Shown here in pieces: positions 15,024-23,706 of a stretch of 37,324 nucleotides of DNA; positions within the stretch are counted from its first letter, which is position 1; each line of letters opens with the position of its first letter. Source of the DNA: Nitrospirota bacterium. GTDB lineage: Bacteria; Nitrospirota; Nitrospiria; Nitrospirales; Nitrospiraceae. The position numbers were made by a program, and so were the translations under genes. The stretch spans positions 1-37,324 of the forward strand of contig JAGWTI010000028.1 in assembly GCA_028876065.1 (NCBI GenBank), in the 5' to 3' direction. The notes below the pieces were generated by a model. The model was not told where the DNA came from, searched no databases, and was given only the letters and a program-made list of their open reading frames with translations.

Positions 15024-15545
15024 ATGTTCCGCATCATCAAAAAGAGCCTCAAGACGGGCGTCGTGACGGGCCAACATCCGGAGGCCGCGCCGGCGGCGCA
15101 ACCGGTCCCTGCAGACGCGAAGGCCACGACGAAGCCGTTCCGACGGTCGTTGGCCATCCGCGAAGTGGACACGGGCTCCTGCAATGCCTGCGAGATGGAG
15201 ATGAACGCCTTGATGAACCCGGTGTACGACGGCGAGCGATTCGGTCTCCACGTGGCGGCCTCTCCCCGCCATGCCGACGCGCTGGTCGTCACCGGGCCGG
15301 TCACCGTGAACATGGAGCGGGCGCTGAAAGACGTCTACAAAGCCACGCCCGATCCCAAGATCGTGATCGCGCTGGGGGACTGCGCCATCACCTGCGGCCA
15401 GTTCAAAGGGAGCTACGCCGTGACCGGCCCGGTCGAGCGGCACATCCCCGTGGACGTCCGCATCCCCGGCTGCCCGCCGCGACCGGCCGAAATTCTGGCG
15501 GCCCTCGAAGACCTGCGGGAACGGCTCGGCAAACCGGCCGGCTGA
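15024..15545 (+). CDS. hyfI: HyfI/NuoB-like iron-sulfur subunit
   Basis: A 173-residue protein of the complex I 20-kDa (NuoB)/HyfI family. Four cysteines in the expected places (C53 and C56 in GSCNAC, C120 in GDC, C150 in IPGCPPRP) should hold one 4Fe-4S cluster equivalent to N2; C124 is an additional nearby cysteine. Unlike HyfG, its metal site is therefore intact. Residues 1-40 form an Ala/Pro-rich extension not needed for the fold. GGAGG (15014-15018) precedes the ATG. No HyfH/NuoI-type two-cluster ferredoxin subunit follows, so the electron donor to this cluster is not encoded here. Confidence 0.85.
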   Translation: MFRIIKKSLKTGVVTGQHPEAAPAAQPVPADAKATTKPFRRSLAIREVDTGSCNACEMEMNALMNPVYDGERFGLHVAASPRHADALVVTGPVTVNMERALKDVYKATPDPKIVIALGDCAITCGQFKGSYAVTGPVERHIPVDVRIPGCPPRPAEILAALEDLRERLGKPAG

Positions 15546-15557
15546 AGGGTTCCGGCC

Positions 15558-16181
15558 ATGCCTCGTTTGACAGAGCGGAGGCCCTCGCCTACAATCCACC
15601 CGATGAAAGAGTTGGCCATCAAGGCGTTCGAGGAGAGCGCCGACGTCAAGCGGCGGTTCGTCGCCGATCACGCCGACCGTATCGTCCTGGTAGCGCAGGT
15701 GCTCGTTCGCGCCATCCGGGAAGGCCGCAAAGTGCTGCTGTTCGGCAACGGCGGCAGCTCCACCGACGCGAGCCACATCGCGGCCGAATTCGTGGGACGT
15801 TACCACCGGGATCGATCCCCCTATCCGGCCATCGCCCTGGCCACGGACATGGCGGCCGTCACTTGCATCGGCAACGACTACGGCTACGACGAAATTTTTT
15901 CCCGACAGGTCCGCGCCCACGGGCGCAAGGGCGACGTCGCCATCGCGATCAGCACCAGCGGCAACTCTCCCAACGTGCTGAAGGGGGTCGAAGCCGCACG
16001 CGAGTGTGGATTGGTGACCATCGGCTGGACCGGCGGCGCAGGCGGCAAGCTGGCCGGGTTGGTGGACCATGCGTTCATCGTCCCCTCGACCGTGACCGCG
16101 CGCATCCAGGAAAGCCACATCACCCTCGGCCACGTCCTCTGCGAATTGATCGACGCCGAACTGATCGGCCAACCGAGTTGA
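15558..16181 (+). CDS. gmhA: D-sedoheptulose 7-phosphate isomerase
   Basis: A SIS-domain sugar isomerase (207 residues from 15558). Conserved blocks are LFGNGGSSTDASHIAAEF, the GNDYGYDEIFSR stretch, ISTSGNSPNVL and RIQESHITLGH, matching GmhA, which converts sedoheptulose 7-phosphate to D-glycero-D-manno-heptose 7-phosphate for LPS inner core. The ATG at 15558 has AAGGG 8 bases upstream; an in-frame ATG at 15603 would give 192 residues, the same as E. coli GmhA, but has no ribosome site. It lies 12 bases after hyfI and precedes hldD, the last enzyme of the same pathway. Confidence 0.85.
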   Translation: MPRLTERRPSPTIHPMKELAIKAFEESADVKRRFVADHADRIVLVAQVLVRAIREGRKVLLFGNGGSSTDASHIAAEFVGRYHRDRSPYPAIALATDMAAVTCIGNDYGYDEIFSRQVRAHGRKGDVAIAISTSGNSPNVLKGVEAARECGLVTIGWTGGAGGKLAGLVDHAFIVPSTVTARIQESHITLGHVLCELIDAELIGQPS

Positions 16182-16194
16182 CGCCGTTCCCGCT

Positions 16195-17181
16195 ATGAGC
16201 CCCGTCCATCCCATTCTCGTCACCGGCGCCGCCGGCTTCATCGGTTCACGATTCGTGGCCTCGTGCAACGAGCGCGGCCGGCCCGTCGTGTCGGTGGACG
16301 CCCCGGCCTCGTTCGGATCCAGGCCCGAACTGGCCGGGCTGGATTTCGGGCGCCGATTCGGCCTGCACGACCTCTGGCCCTGGCTCCAGACGGAGCGGCC
16401 CGAGCTGACGGCCATCGTCCACCTGGGCGCCTGCACGGACACGATGGAGATGGACGAAGCCTATCTGAAGGCCGTCAACCTCGAGTATTCGCAAAACATC
16501 TGGACCTACTGCGTCACACGGCGGGTCCCGCTCGTCTACGCCAGCAGCGCGGCGACCTACGGCGACGGCTTGCTGGGCTACGACGACGACGAGGCCCTGA
16601 TTCCCCGGCTGAAACCGCTGAACCCCTACGGCCAGTCCAAACAGGGCTTCGACTGCTGGGCCCTCGACCAGGAACGGCACGGCAGCGCCCCGCCGGCCTG
16701 GTCGGCCTTCAAATTTTTCAACGTGTACGGCTTCGGCGAGCGCCACAAAAACACGATGGCCAGCGTGGTGCTCCACGCCTTCGACCAGATCCGGACGAAG
16801 GGGCGGGTCCGCCTGTTCAAGAGCCACAAACCGGGGGTCGCCGACGGGGAACAGCAACGGGACTTCATCTACGTGCGCGACGTCGTGGACGTCCTCCGCT
16901 TCGCGCTGGAGAAGCCGCTGGCGCGCGGGATCTTCAATCTGGGAACGGGACAGGCCAGGACGTTCCTGGACCTGGTCCGCTGCGTCTTTCGCGAGCTGGG
17001 ACGGCCCGAGGCGATCGAGTTCATCGACACGCCGATCGAGATTCGGGAGCGGTACCAGTATTTCACCGAGGCCAAGATGGGCCGGCTCCGCGCGGCCGGC
17101 TATACGGCGCCCTTCACCTCACTGGAAGAAGGCGTGCGGCTGTACGTCCGCGACCTGCTCGCGCAGGCGCAGCGGATGTAG
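16195..17181 (+). CDS. hldD: ADP-L-glycero-D-manno-heptose 6-epimerase
   Basis: A 328-residue extended short-chain dehydrogenase. The N-terminal NAD(P)-binding motif is VTGAAGFIGS. The active-site region has the SSAATYG stretch followed by Y-x3-K (NPYGQSKQGFD), and KFFNVYGFGERHKNTMASV is distinctive of HldD/RfaD. It epimerises ADP-D-glycero-D-manno-heptose to the L form used in LPS core. Length fits the family. Its start lies 13 bases after gmhA, consistent with a shared transcript. The adenylyltransferase of this pathway is at 23953. Confidence 0.85.
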   Translation: MSPVHPILVTGAAGFIGSRFVASCNERGRPVVSVDAPASFGSRPELAGLDFGRRFGLHDLWPWLQTERPELTAIVHLGACTDTMEMDEAYLKAVNLEYSQNIWTYCVTRRVPLVYASSAATYGDGLLGYDDDEALIPRLKPLNPYGQSKQGFDCWALDQERHGSAPPAWSAFKFFNVYGFGERHKNTMASVVLHAFDQIRTKGRVRLFKSHKPGVADGEQQRDFIYVRDVVDVLRFALEKPLARGIFNLGTGQARTFLDLVRCVFRELGRPEAIEFIDTPIEIRERYQYFTEAKMGRLRAAGYTAPFTSLEEGVRLYVRDLLAQAQRM

Positions 17182-17202
17182 CGCGCGGCGATTATCCGCC
17201 CA

Positions 17203-17805
17203 TTGCCCGTGGACCCAGCGCACCTGCAACGTCTCTGGACCGACGTGAACCTCCGTTACTTCGACGGGGGCCTGCCTCCCATCGAGATCGTCTGGAGCCG
17301 GCGCCTGACCGCCTCGGCCGGGCTGTTCGTGAGCCACGGCGGGCCTCGGGCTCTGCCGGCTGGCCTCCGCCGGCGCCGAATCCGCCTCTCGGCCCCGTTG
17401 CTCCGGGACGGGTCCCCCGTGGCCGAGCGCGAGGTCCTGGCCACGTTGGCCCATGAAATGATCCACCAGTGGCAGTTCGACATCCTCAAGCGTCGCCCGA
17501 ACCACGGACCCGACTTCCGCCGCAAGATGGAGGACATGAACCGGGCCGGCTTGGGCGTCACCGTCCGTCATGACCTGACCGAGGCGGTGCAGAGGCTGGC
17601 CAAGTACGCCTGGCGATGTCTGGACTGCGGGCGGACCTACGAGCGGCAGCGGCGGACCATCGAGCCCCGCCGTCACCGCTGCGGGAGCTGCCGGGGCGCG
17701 CTGGGAGAAATCTCCCCGGCACAAGGCAAAAGGCAGGCGGCAAAAGGCAGCGGGAAGAACATCGGCCTTCCTCTCCAGATGGAACTCGGCTTTCGGCTTC
17801 ACTGA
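17203..17805 (+). CDS. SprT-like zinc metalloprotease-fold protein
   Basis: About 200 residues. The motif HEMIH (in THE-like context LAHEMIHQWQ) is the zinc-binding catalytic signature of SprT/Spartan-type proteases. A zinc ribbon follows (CLDCGRTYE then CGSC). Spartan-type proteins cleave DNA-protein crosslinks; the role in bacteria is less clear, though the next gene being a translesion polymerase fits DNA-damage tolerance. The start is uncertain: TTG at 17203 or GTG at 17209, neither with a clear ribosome site. The C-terminal stretch AQGKRQAAKGSGKN is encoded by six 7-bp repeat units, so the natural end of the protein has been altered by repeat DNA. Confidence 0.7.
   Translation: MPVDPAHLQRLWTDVNLRYFDGGLPPIEIVWSRRLTASAGLFVSHGGPRALPAGLRRRRIRLSAPLLRDGSPVAEREVLATLAHEMIHQWQFDILKRRPNHGPDFRRKMEDMNRAGLGVTVRHDLTEAVQRLAKYAWRCLDCGRTYERQRRTIEPRRHRCGSCRGALGEISPAQGKRQAAKGSGKNIGLPLQMELGFRLH
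17718..17759 (+). repeat. six-unit heptamer array inside the sprT-like gene
   Basis: Six consecutive 7-base units, five beginning with GGC (GGCACAA, GGCAAAA, GGCAGGC, and so on) and the last GGAAGAA, all in exact register. They encode the basic tail of the SprT-like protein. The same 7-base periodicity, with other sequences, occurs at 14932, 24425 and 30012. Confidence 0.65.
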
Positions 17806-17817
17806 CGCAGAACGACC

Positions 17818-18990
17818 ATGGCTCGGTGGCCCAGACAGATTCTGTTCGGCGACGTGGATGCCATGTTCGCCGCCGCCGCGGCGCTGGCCGATCCGTCGCT
17901 GGCCGGGAAACCGGTCGCGGTGGGAGGACGGCCGCCGCGCGGGATCATCGCCGCCGCCAGCTACGCGGCGCGGCCCTACGGCGTCCGCTCCGCCATGCCG
18001 ACGGCACGGGCCCTCGCCCTGTGCCCTCACCTGGTCCTCGTTCCGCCGGATCGCCCCCTCTATCAGCGCCTGCACGAGCAGATGCGCCGGGTGACCGACC
18101 GCTTCTTCCCCGCCGTCGAATGGACCAGCATCGACGAGTTCTACGCGGACACGACCGATCTGCAGACGCTCCACCCGGATCCGATGCGGCTCGGGCAGCG
18201 CGTCAAAGACGCGATCACCGAGGCGACCGGCCTGCGCTGCACGATCGCCATCGCCACCAGCAAACCCGTGGCCAAGATCGCCGCCGACGCGCACAAGCCG
18301 GACGGGTTGGCGGCGATCGAGCCGGGCGCCGAAGCGGCCTTCCTCGCCCCGCGGCCGGCGGCCTCGCTGCCCGGCATCGGGCCGAAAACCGCCGAGTCGT
18401 TGGACCGGATCGGCGTCCGCCGGATCGGGGATTTGTTGGAGCCGCGCCTCGAGCCGCTGCTCCGCCGCCTCTGGGGCACACGGCTGCCGTTGATGCAGGC
18501 CCTGGCGCGGGGCCTGGACGAGGAGCCGGTCGTGCCGGACCGCGAGCGCAAGAGTCTGGGCCACGAGACGACGTTCGACCACGATACGAACGATCTCGGC
18601 TTCCTCGAACAGACCCTGCGGGGATTTCTCGCCGAACTGGCGCACGACCTGCGGCTCGACGGGCTGGCCGCCGGTTCGTTCACGGTGAAACTCAAAGACG
18701 CCTCGCACAGGCTGGCGACGAAACAACACCGCTTTCCCGCGCCGCTCAACGACGATCCGGCGATGTGGCGGGAGATTCGCGAGGCGCTGCGCGGCCTCGT
18801 CTCGCCGCGCACCGAGTACCGGCTCGCCGGCGTCACCCTCGGCGATCTCGCCCCCGCCGCGGAGGGGCTCTTCGACCGGCGGCGCGGCAAAGCGTTGGCC
18901 GCCATGGACGCCATCATCGAAAAGCACGGGGCGCGCGCGATCCGCCTCGGCGGCACGTCGGAGGACGCCGAGCCTCCCCGCGCACGCTAA
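17818..18990 (+). CDS. dinB: Y-family DNA polymerase (Pol IV-like)
   Basis: A 390-residue Y-family polymerase. The first catalytic motif is GDVDAMF and the second is TSIDEFYAD, giving the Asp and Asp-Glu metal ligands; the Phe after DVDAM occupies the steric-gate position. ASYAARPYGVRSAMP matches the family fingers. Helix-hairpin-helix LPGIGPKTAESL and a little-finger domain follow. The Val-Glu usually found after the first motif is replaced by an alanine run, an unusual change near the nucleotide site. It probably performs error-prone bypass synthesis. It begins 12 bases after the SprT-like gene. No SOS (LexA) box was recognised. Confidence 0.85.
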   Translation: MARWPRQILFGDVDAMFAAAAALADPSLAGKPVAVGGRPPRGIIAAASYAARPYGVRSAMPTARALALCPHLVLVPPDRPLYQRLHEQMRRVTDRFFPAVEWTSIDEFYADTTDLQTLHPDPMRLGQRVKDAITEATGLRCTIAIATSKPVAKIAADAHKPDGLAAIEPGAEAAFLAPRPAASLPGIGPKTAESLDRIGVRRIGDLLEPRLEPLLRRLWGTRLPLMQALARGLDEEPVVPDRERKSLGHETTFDHDTNDLGFLEQTLRGFLAELAHDLRLDGLAAGSFTVKLKDASHRLATKQHRFPAPLNDDPAMWREIREALRGLVSPRTEYRLAGVTLGDLAPAAEGLFDRRRGKALAAMDAIIEKHGARAIRLGGTSEDAEPPRAR

Positions 18991-19077
18991 TCTACCTATT
19001 GCCTTCCGTGCCCGTACCTGCTACACATTGACGCACAACGACGCCCCGGCCGCGCTCGAGCCGCCCAAGGAGACTGT

Positions 19078-21284
19078 ATGGACTACCCCTGAACGCGGCC
19101 ATCAAGAAGCTCCGGTCCTGCATCACGCCCGTTGCCATCCTCCTGACGGTCGGCATCCTATGGCTTGATCTCGTCAGTCCGCTGGGCATCGAGATCCTGT
19201 ACCTCGTCCCTCTGTTGCTCCTGCTGCGCTCACCCAACAAACGCGCGGCGGCCGCGCTCGCCGCAGCCTACACCGCGCTCATCGGCCTCGGCGCCGTCTA
19301 TTCGCCCCCCGGCGTTTCCCCGCAACTCGACGTGGCCATGCGGGTCATCGTCACGCTCGTGCTCTGGGTGACGACGATCCTCATGATGCGCGCCAAGCGG
19401 GCGGAGGAGCGGCTGTTCCTGGCGCAGAAGGAACGGCAGACGATCTTCGATTCGGTGCCGGCCATGATCTGGTACAAAGATGCGGAGAACCGGATCCTTC
19501 GGGCCAACGCCACGGCGGCGCACTCGATCGGGATGCCGGTCCGCGACCTGGAAGGCCGGTCCGTGTACGATCTGCATCCTCACCACGCGAAGCAGTACCA
19601 TCAGGACGATTTGGAGGTCATCAGGACCGGCCGACCGAAACTCGGCATCGTCGAGCCCTACCAGGTCGGGTCCGGCGAGAAACGCTGGATCCGCACCGAC
19701 AAAATTCCCTACCGCGACGACGACGGCCAGGTCATCGGGGTCATCGTGTTCGCCGTGGACATCACCGATTCCGAGCAGCTGGCCGCCATCGAAGCTTCCT
19801 GGGACGGCATCGCGGTCCTGGACGCCCAGGGCGTCTTTACCTACGCCAACCAAGCCATGGCCCGCCTGCACGGATACGAGCAAGCCCAAGAACTGATCGG
19901 CAAGCCCTGGCGGACCGTCCTCGGATATGCCGAAGCGCACCGGCTCGAGCAGGAGGCGCTCCCGCAGATGAAGGCGCAGCGGCACTGGCAGGGCGACGCG
20001 CTCGGATTGCGGCGCGACGGGACCGTGTTTCCGAAGGATCTGTCGCTCACGGCCTTGGAGGGCGGCGGGATGGTCTGCGTCATGCGCGACAGCAGCGAGC
20101 GGAAACGGACGGAGGAGGCGCTGCGCGCCAGCGAAGAACACCTGCGGCAATCCCAGAAGATGGAGGCCATCGGGCGGCTCGCCGGCGGGATCGCCCACGA
20201 GTTCAACAATCTCCTGACGGTCGTGATGGGCCGCTGCCACATGTTGCTCGCGAGCCTGGGCAACGACCGGACCCAGGCCCGTCACGTGACCCAGATCCAG
20301 GAAGCGGGGAAGAAGGCCTCCGACCTCACGCAGCAAATGTTGGCCCTGAGCCGCAAGCAGGTGCTGTACCCGACCGAGTTGAACGTGAACGACGTGGTGA
20401 CGGCGATGGGGCCCGCCTTGCGTTCCGCGCTGGGCGAATCCATCAAGTTCGAGACGAAGCTGGCGCCCTCGCTCGGATGGATCAAGGCCGACCGCGGGCA
20501 GATCGAGCAAGTACTCCTGAACCTGGCGTTGAACGCGCGCGACGCCATGCCCAACGGCGGCCGACTGACGATCGAGACGGCGAACATCACGGGCCACCCG
20601 CGCATGGCTCAGCGGCTCTCGCCGGACACGCCGGGCACGCACGTGATGTTGGCCGTGAGCGATACCGGGGTGGGCATGGACGAGTATACCCGGGACCATT
20701 GCTTCGAGCCGTTTTTCACGACCAAGGGCCCGCGCTGGGGCATCGGCTTGGGGCTCGCCACGGTCTATGGGGTCGTGACCCAGAGCGGCGGGTTCGTCGA
20801 GGTGGAAAGCGAGCCCGGGCAAGGCGCTCGGTTCGAGATCCGCCTGCCCCAGGTGTCGCCGCCGGAACCGGCGGCCCCTGCGGCCCCCCTTCCGCTCGAA
20901 CCGGCCCGGGGCCACGAGACGATCCTGCTGGTGGAGGACGACCCCCTGGTGCGGGAGGTGACCCGGGCGAGCCTCCAAGACTTGGGCTACCGCGTGCTGG
21001 AAGCCGGCGGAGGACAGGAGGCCCTGCGCCTCCTTCGCGAACAGGACGGCCCGGTGCATCTGCTCCTGACCGACGTGATCATGCCGGAGATGAACGGGCG
21101 GGAACTGGCGGAGCAAGTCCTGGCCTTATACCCCCGGATCCCCGTGCTGTTCATGTCCGGGTACACGGCGGACGTGGCGCCGCTCGAAGGCAGCCTCAAG
21201 CATATCGGCGCGTTCCTCACCAAACCCTTCACGCCCGAGGGATTGGGACACAAAGTCCGCGACGTGCTGGACGAGCCCCGCTGA
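19078..21284 (+). CDS. membrane hybrid sensor histidine kinase with apparent 5' frameshift
   Basis: The kinase frame (TGA at 21282) contains an N-terminal hydrophobic region, two PAS-like domains, a HisKA H-box (IAHEFNN; His codon 20196), an N-box ([12 protein letters not shown]), ATP-lid motifs ([16 protein letters not shown]) and a C-terminal receiver (Asp codon 21072, Lys in FLTKPF). In this frame no ATG exists upstream; the first usual start is TTG at 19215, which would cut off a helix. But ATG at 19078 has AAGGAG 5 bases upstream and reads only four codons before TGA. One extra C in the run at 19086-19089 would join it to the kinase frame and restore [12 protein letters not shown] and the first membrane helices. 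It is therefore either a sequencing or real frameshift. Confidence 0.75.
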
Positions 21285-21293
21285 GACGCGCCG

Positions 21294-21329
21294 GCAAACG
21301 GGCCACGACCACGATGACGCGCCGTTTGC
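21294..21329 (+). other. inverted repeat after the first hybrid kinase
   Basis: GCAAACGG (21294-21301) pairs with CCGTTTGC (21322-21329), 20 bases apart, starting 10 bases after the kinase stop. It may be a weak terminator; no T-run follows. Confidence 0.3.
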
Positions 21330-21449
21330 GGAGCGATGACCCGCACATCTTTCGGGCGTCCGGCCGGTCAACCGGACGGGATGTTCCTTCGCATTGTTGT
21401 CGGTTTTTGCCGGTCCCTGCCCTTCGGCGTACGTCCTCCAAAAAAGCGC

Positions 21450-21478
21450 TTGATTCTTGTGAACGGATGCCGTACAGG
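21450..21478 (+). promoter_or_regulatory. possible weak promoter for the second hybrid kinase
   Basis: TTGATT (21450-21455), a 17-base spacer and TACAGG (21473-21478). The match is modest, but it lies in the 217-base gap before the second kinase with sensible spacing to its start. The rest of this gap holds nothing I can support beyond the inverted repeat at 21294. Confidence 0.2.
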
Positions 21479-21522
21479 GCAGGGGAACGCTGCCTCGTCT
21501 TATGACCAAGCTGGAGAAGGTC

Positions 21523-23472
21523 ATGCCACAGGCCACCCCGCTTTCCTTCCTGTTAGTGAGCGAGCGCGCGGAAGAGACCAAGCGGATCACGCAGAGGATG
21601 CGGGAGTTCTACCCCGGCTGCCACATCGAAGCCGCCTATACGGCCGAGGAGGCGCTGGACTGGGTTTCGAGGCGGACCTGCGATGCGGTCCTGCTGGACG
21701 AACGGCTCTCCGGCCGGAGCGGGCTCGAAATCCTGCCCGAGCTCAGACGGCGAACGGCTGACGCCGCCATTCTCGTGCTGACCGAGCACTACGACGCCCA
21801 GGTCTCGACCCACCTCGCACAGGCCGGAGCCGACCACATCCTGCCCATGCAGTCGCCCGTGTATCTGGCGGAGTTGCCCGTCGTGACGGGCACCATGCTG
21901 CAGCACCGCGACCGGCTTGCGCGCTTGGATCTTGCGGACAAGCGCGCGCGGTTCCTCTTCGAGGCCATCAAGGACATCATCTACGAGCTGGACCCCGACG
22001 GGCGGTTCGTCGCGCTGAGTCCGGCCGTGGCGACGATCCTGGGCCGCAACGCGGAGGAACTCCTCGGAACGTCCTACTCGACCGTGCTCGCGCCCCAGGA
22101 CCAGCTGGAGGGGGAACGCCGTGTCAACGAACGGCGCACCGGCGCGAGAGCCACCCGCCGTCTCGCGCTCCGGCTGGTGGGCAAGCCCGGCGCGCAGACC
22201 GTGCCGGTCGAGTGCAGCGCGACCGGGCTCTACAGCGCCGCGAGCCGGCCGCGGTTCCTGGGCACGATCGGGGTCCTGGAGCGCCGGACGAACGGGCGAC
22301 CCGCGACGCCCGCCCAGGCGCGGCCGTTCGACGAGGGGGCCTGGCAGGAAAAAGTCGAGACCGTGCGACGGTTGGCCGGGCGGATCGCGCACGACTTCAA
22401 CAACATGCTGACGATCATCACGGGGTACAGCCAGCTCATCCTGAAAACCACCGCGTCCGACGACCCCCAGCGCCATCGCGTCGAGGAAATCGCGAAGGCG
22501 GGAGAGCGCGCCGCCGATTTGACCCACCAGCTCCTGGCCTTCAGCCGTCGCGATGCGCCGCAGGAGAGCCTGGACCTCAACGGCGTCATCGCCGACCTGG
22601 AGCCGACGCTCCGACAGGTGACCGGACGGAATGTCCAGTTGACGCTGACGTTGGCCCCGGGCCTTGGCCGCATCACCGCCGCCCCGGTGCAGCTTCGCGA
22701 ACTGGTGCACCAACTGGCCGTCAACGCCGTGGAGGCCATGCCGGACGGCGGGCGGCTCACGATTGCGACCGACCAGGTCGAGTGGGACAAGGGCCAAGCC
22801 GGCCGCCAGGGCGAGGCCCGTCAACCGAGCCCGGCCGTCAGGTTGACCGTGAGCGATACCGGGGTCGGCATGGCGCCCGAGGTGCAGGCCCGCCTGGCCG
22901 AACCGTTCTTCACCACCAAGGAGGGAAAATGGTTGGGGTTGGGGCTGGCCATGGTCTACGGGATCGTAGCGCAAAGCGGGGGCGTCCTCAACGTCGTCAG
23001 CGCCCCAGGGCGGGGCACGACGTTCACCGTCCACTGGCCTCGAGCGGACGAGACGCCGCGCCCGATCGATCCGCTCTCCGCGCCGGCGCCTCTCCCGAAG
23101 AGCGCGGCCACCATCCTGCTGGTCGAAGACGAGGTCTCCATCCGGGACCTGGCGCGGACGGTGCTGGAAGAACAGGGGTATACCGTCTTGGAGGCGGGCG
23201 ACGCGGTCGAAGCCATGAAGCTGTCGGAGCAGCACCAGGGCCCCATCCATCTGCTGCTCACCGATGTGGTGATGCCGGGTCTGAACGGATTCGAACTGGC
23301 CGCCCGCCTCCGTCCCCTGCGCCCCGAGATGAAGCGGCTCTTCATCTCGGGCTACATGGGAGGCTCCGCCGCCCAAGCCGCCAAGCCGAAGGATGCGTTC
23401 TTCCTGGAGAAGCCGTTCCTGCCCGAAGCCCTGGAACGGCAGGTCCGTCAGGCGCTGGGCGAGCCCCGCTGA
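21523..23472 (+). CDS. soluble hybrid histidine kinase with N-terminal receiver-like domain
   Basis: About 649 residues without membrane helices. Order: receiver-like domain (phosphoacceptor region LLDERLSG), PAS domain, HisKA (IAHDFNNM; His codon 22390), HATPase (QLAVNAVEAMP, DTGVGMA, GLGLAMVYG) and a C-terminal receiver (Asp codon 23263, LEKPF). The N-terminal receiver has LLVSERA where the acidic pair normally sits, so it may no longer be phosphorylated. The kinase core and the last receiver resemble the preceding gene, including the ending EPR-stop, which indicates tandem duplication. The start chosen is ATG at 21523 with GGAG 6 bases upstream; an in-frame ATG at 21502 adds 7 residues. 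Confidence 0.8.
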   Translation: MPQATPLSFLLVSERAEETKRITQRMREFYPGCHIEAAYTAEEALDWVSRRTCDAVLLDERLSGRSGLEILPELRRRTADAAILVLTEHYDAQVSTHLAQAGADHILPMQSPVYLAELPVVTGTMLQHRDRLARLDLADKRARFLFEAIKDIIYELDPDGRFVALSPAVATILGRNAEELLGTSYSTVLAPQDQLEGERRVNERRTGARATRRLALRLVGKPGAQTVPVECSATGLYSAASRPRFLGTIGVLERRTNGRPATPAQARPFDEGAWQEKVETVRRLAGRIAHDFNNMLTIITGYSQLILKTTASDDPQRHRVEEIAKAGERAADLTHQLLAFSRRDAPQESLDLNGVIADLEPTLRQVTGRNVQLTLTLAPGLGRITAAPVQLRELVHQLAVNAVEAMPDGGRLTIATDQVEWDKGQAGRQGEARQPSPAVRLTVSDTGVGMAPEVQARLAEPFFTTKEGKWLGLGLAMVYGIVAQSGGVLNVVSAPGRGTTFTVHWPRADETPRPIDPLSAPAPLPKSAATILLVEDEVSIRDLARTVLEEQGYTVLEAGDAVEAMKLSEQHQGPIHLLLTDVVMPGLNGFELAARLRPLRPEMKRLFISGYMGGSAAQAAKPKDAFFLEKPFLPEALERQVRQALGEPR

Positions 23473-23515
23473 CGCGCGCGCCGGCAGGGCGCCTCGATGA
23501 AGATTCCGTCAGCGG
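23466..23515. terminator. bidirectional terminator-like palindrome between convergent genes
   Basis: CCGCTGACG (23466-23474) pairs perfectly with CGTCAGCGG (23507-23515), and an inner GCGCC/GGCGC can extend the stem. It covers the kinase stop codon and ends directly before the reverse-strand stop at 23516, the position of a shared terminator. No clear T-runs flank it. Confidence 0.4.
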
Positions 23516-23686
23516 TTATGTCGGCGGTCGGACGGAGTTCAAAAAGCCTTCCACTTCCTTGATGACGACCTCCCGCTCCTGGGGCGTCAGCTTCTCCCAA
23601 TGTTCCCGCAGCGGCTCGAAGAAGCGCCGCAGCGACGAATAGAGCGCGTACGCCTTGCCTCCTTGCTCGTCTCCCATGTCGGCCAT
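23516..23686 (-). CDS. 56-residue protein of unknown function
   Basis: Reads on the reverse strand from ATG at 23686 to TAA at 23516. The protein is polar and helical (SSLRRFFEPLREHWEKLTPQ), with charged heptad-like spacing and no membrane segment. AGGAG lies 12 bases upstream, just after the stop of the next reverse gene (20 bases between the two), so they probably form a two-gene operon. An in-frame TGA upstream fixes the start. The conserved-looking L-T-P-x-E-R-E-x-V motif and codon use support a real gene, but I do not recognise the family. Confidence 0.55.
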   Translation of the reverse strand: MADMGDEQGGKAYALYSSLRRFFEPLREHWEKLTPQEREVVIKEVEGFLNSVRPPT

Positions 23687-23706
23687 ACGTTCTTTTCACT
23701 CCTGCG

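Noticed and set aside
6580-15545. Functional group 4 [NiFe] hydrogenase
   Set aside because: Both Cys-x2-Cys pairs of the large subunit are replaced, and no maturation genes or ferredoxin subunits are present.
19215-21284. TTG at 19215 as the natural start of the first hybrid kinase
   Set aside because: It has no ribosome site and cuts a hydrophobic segment that continues in frame upstream to a well-placed ATG region at 19078.
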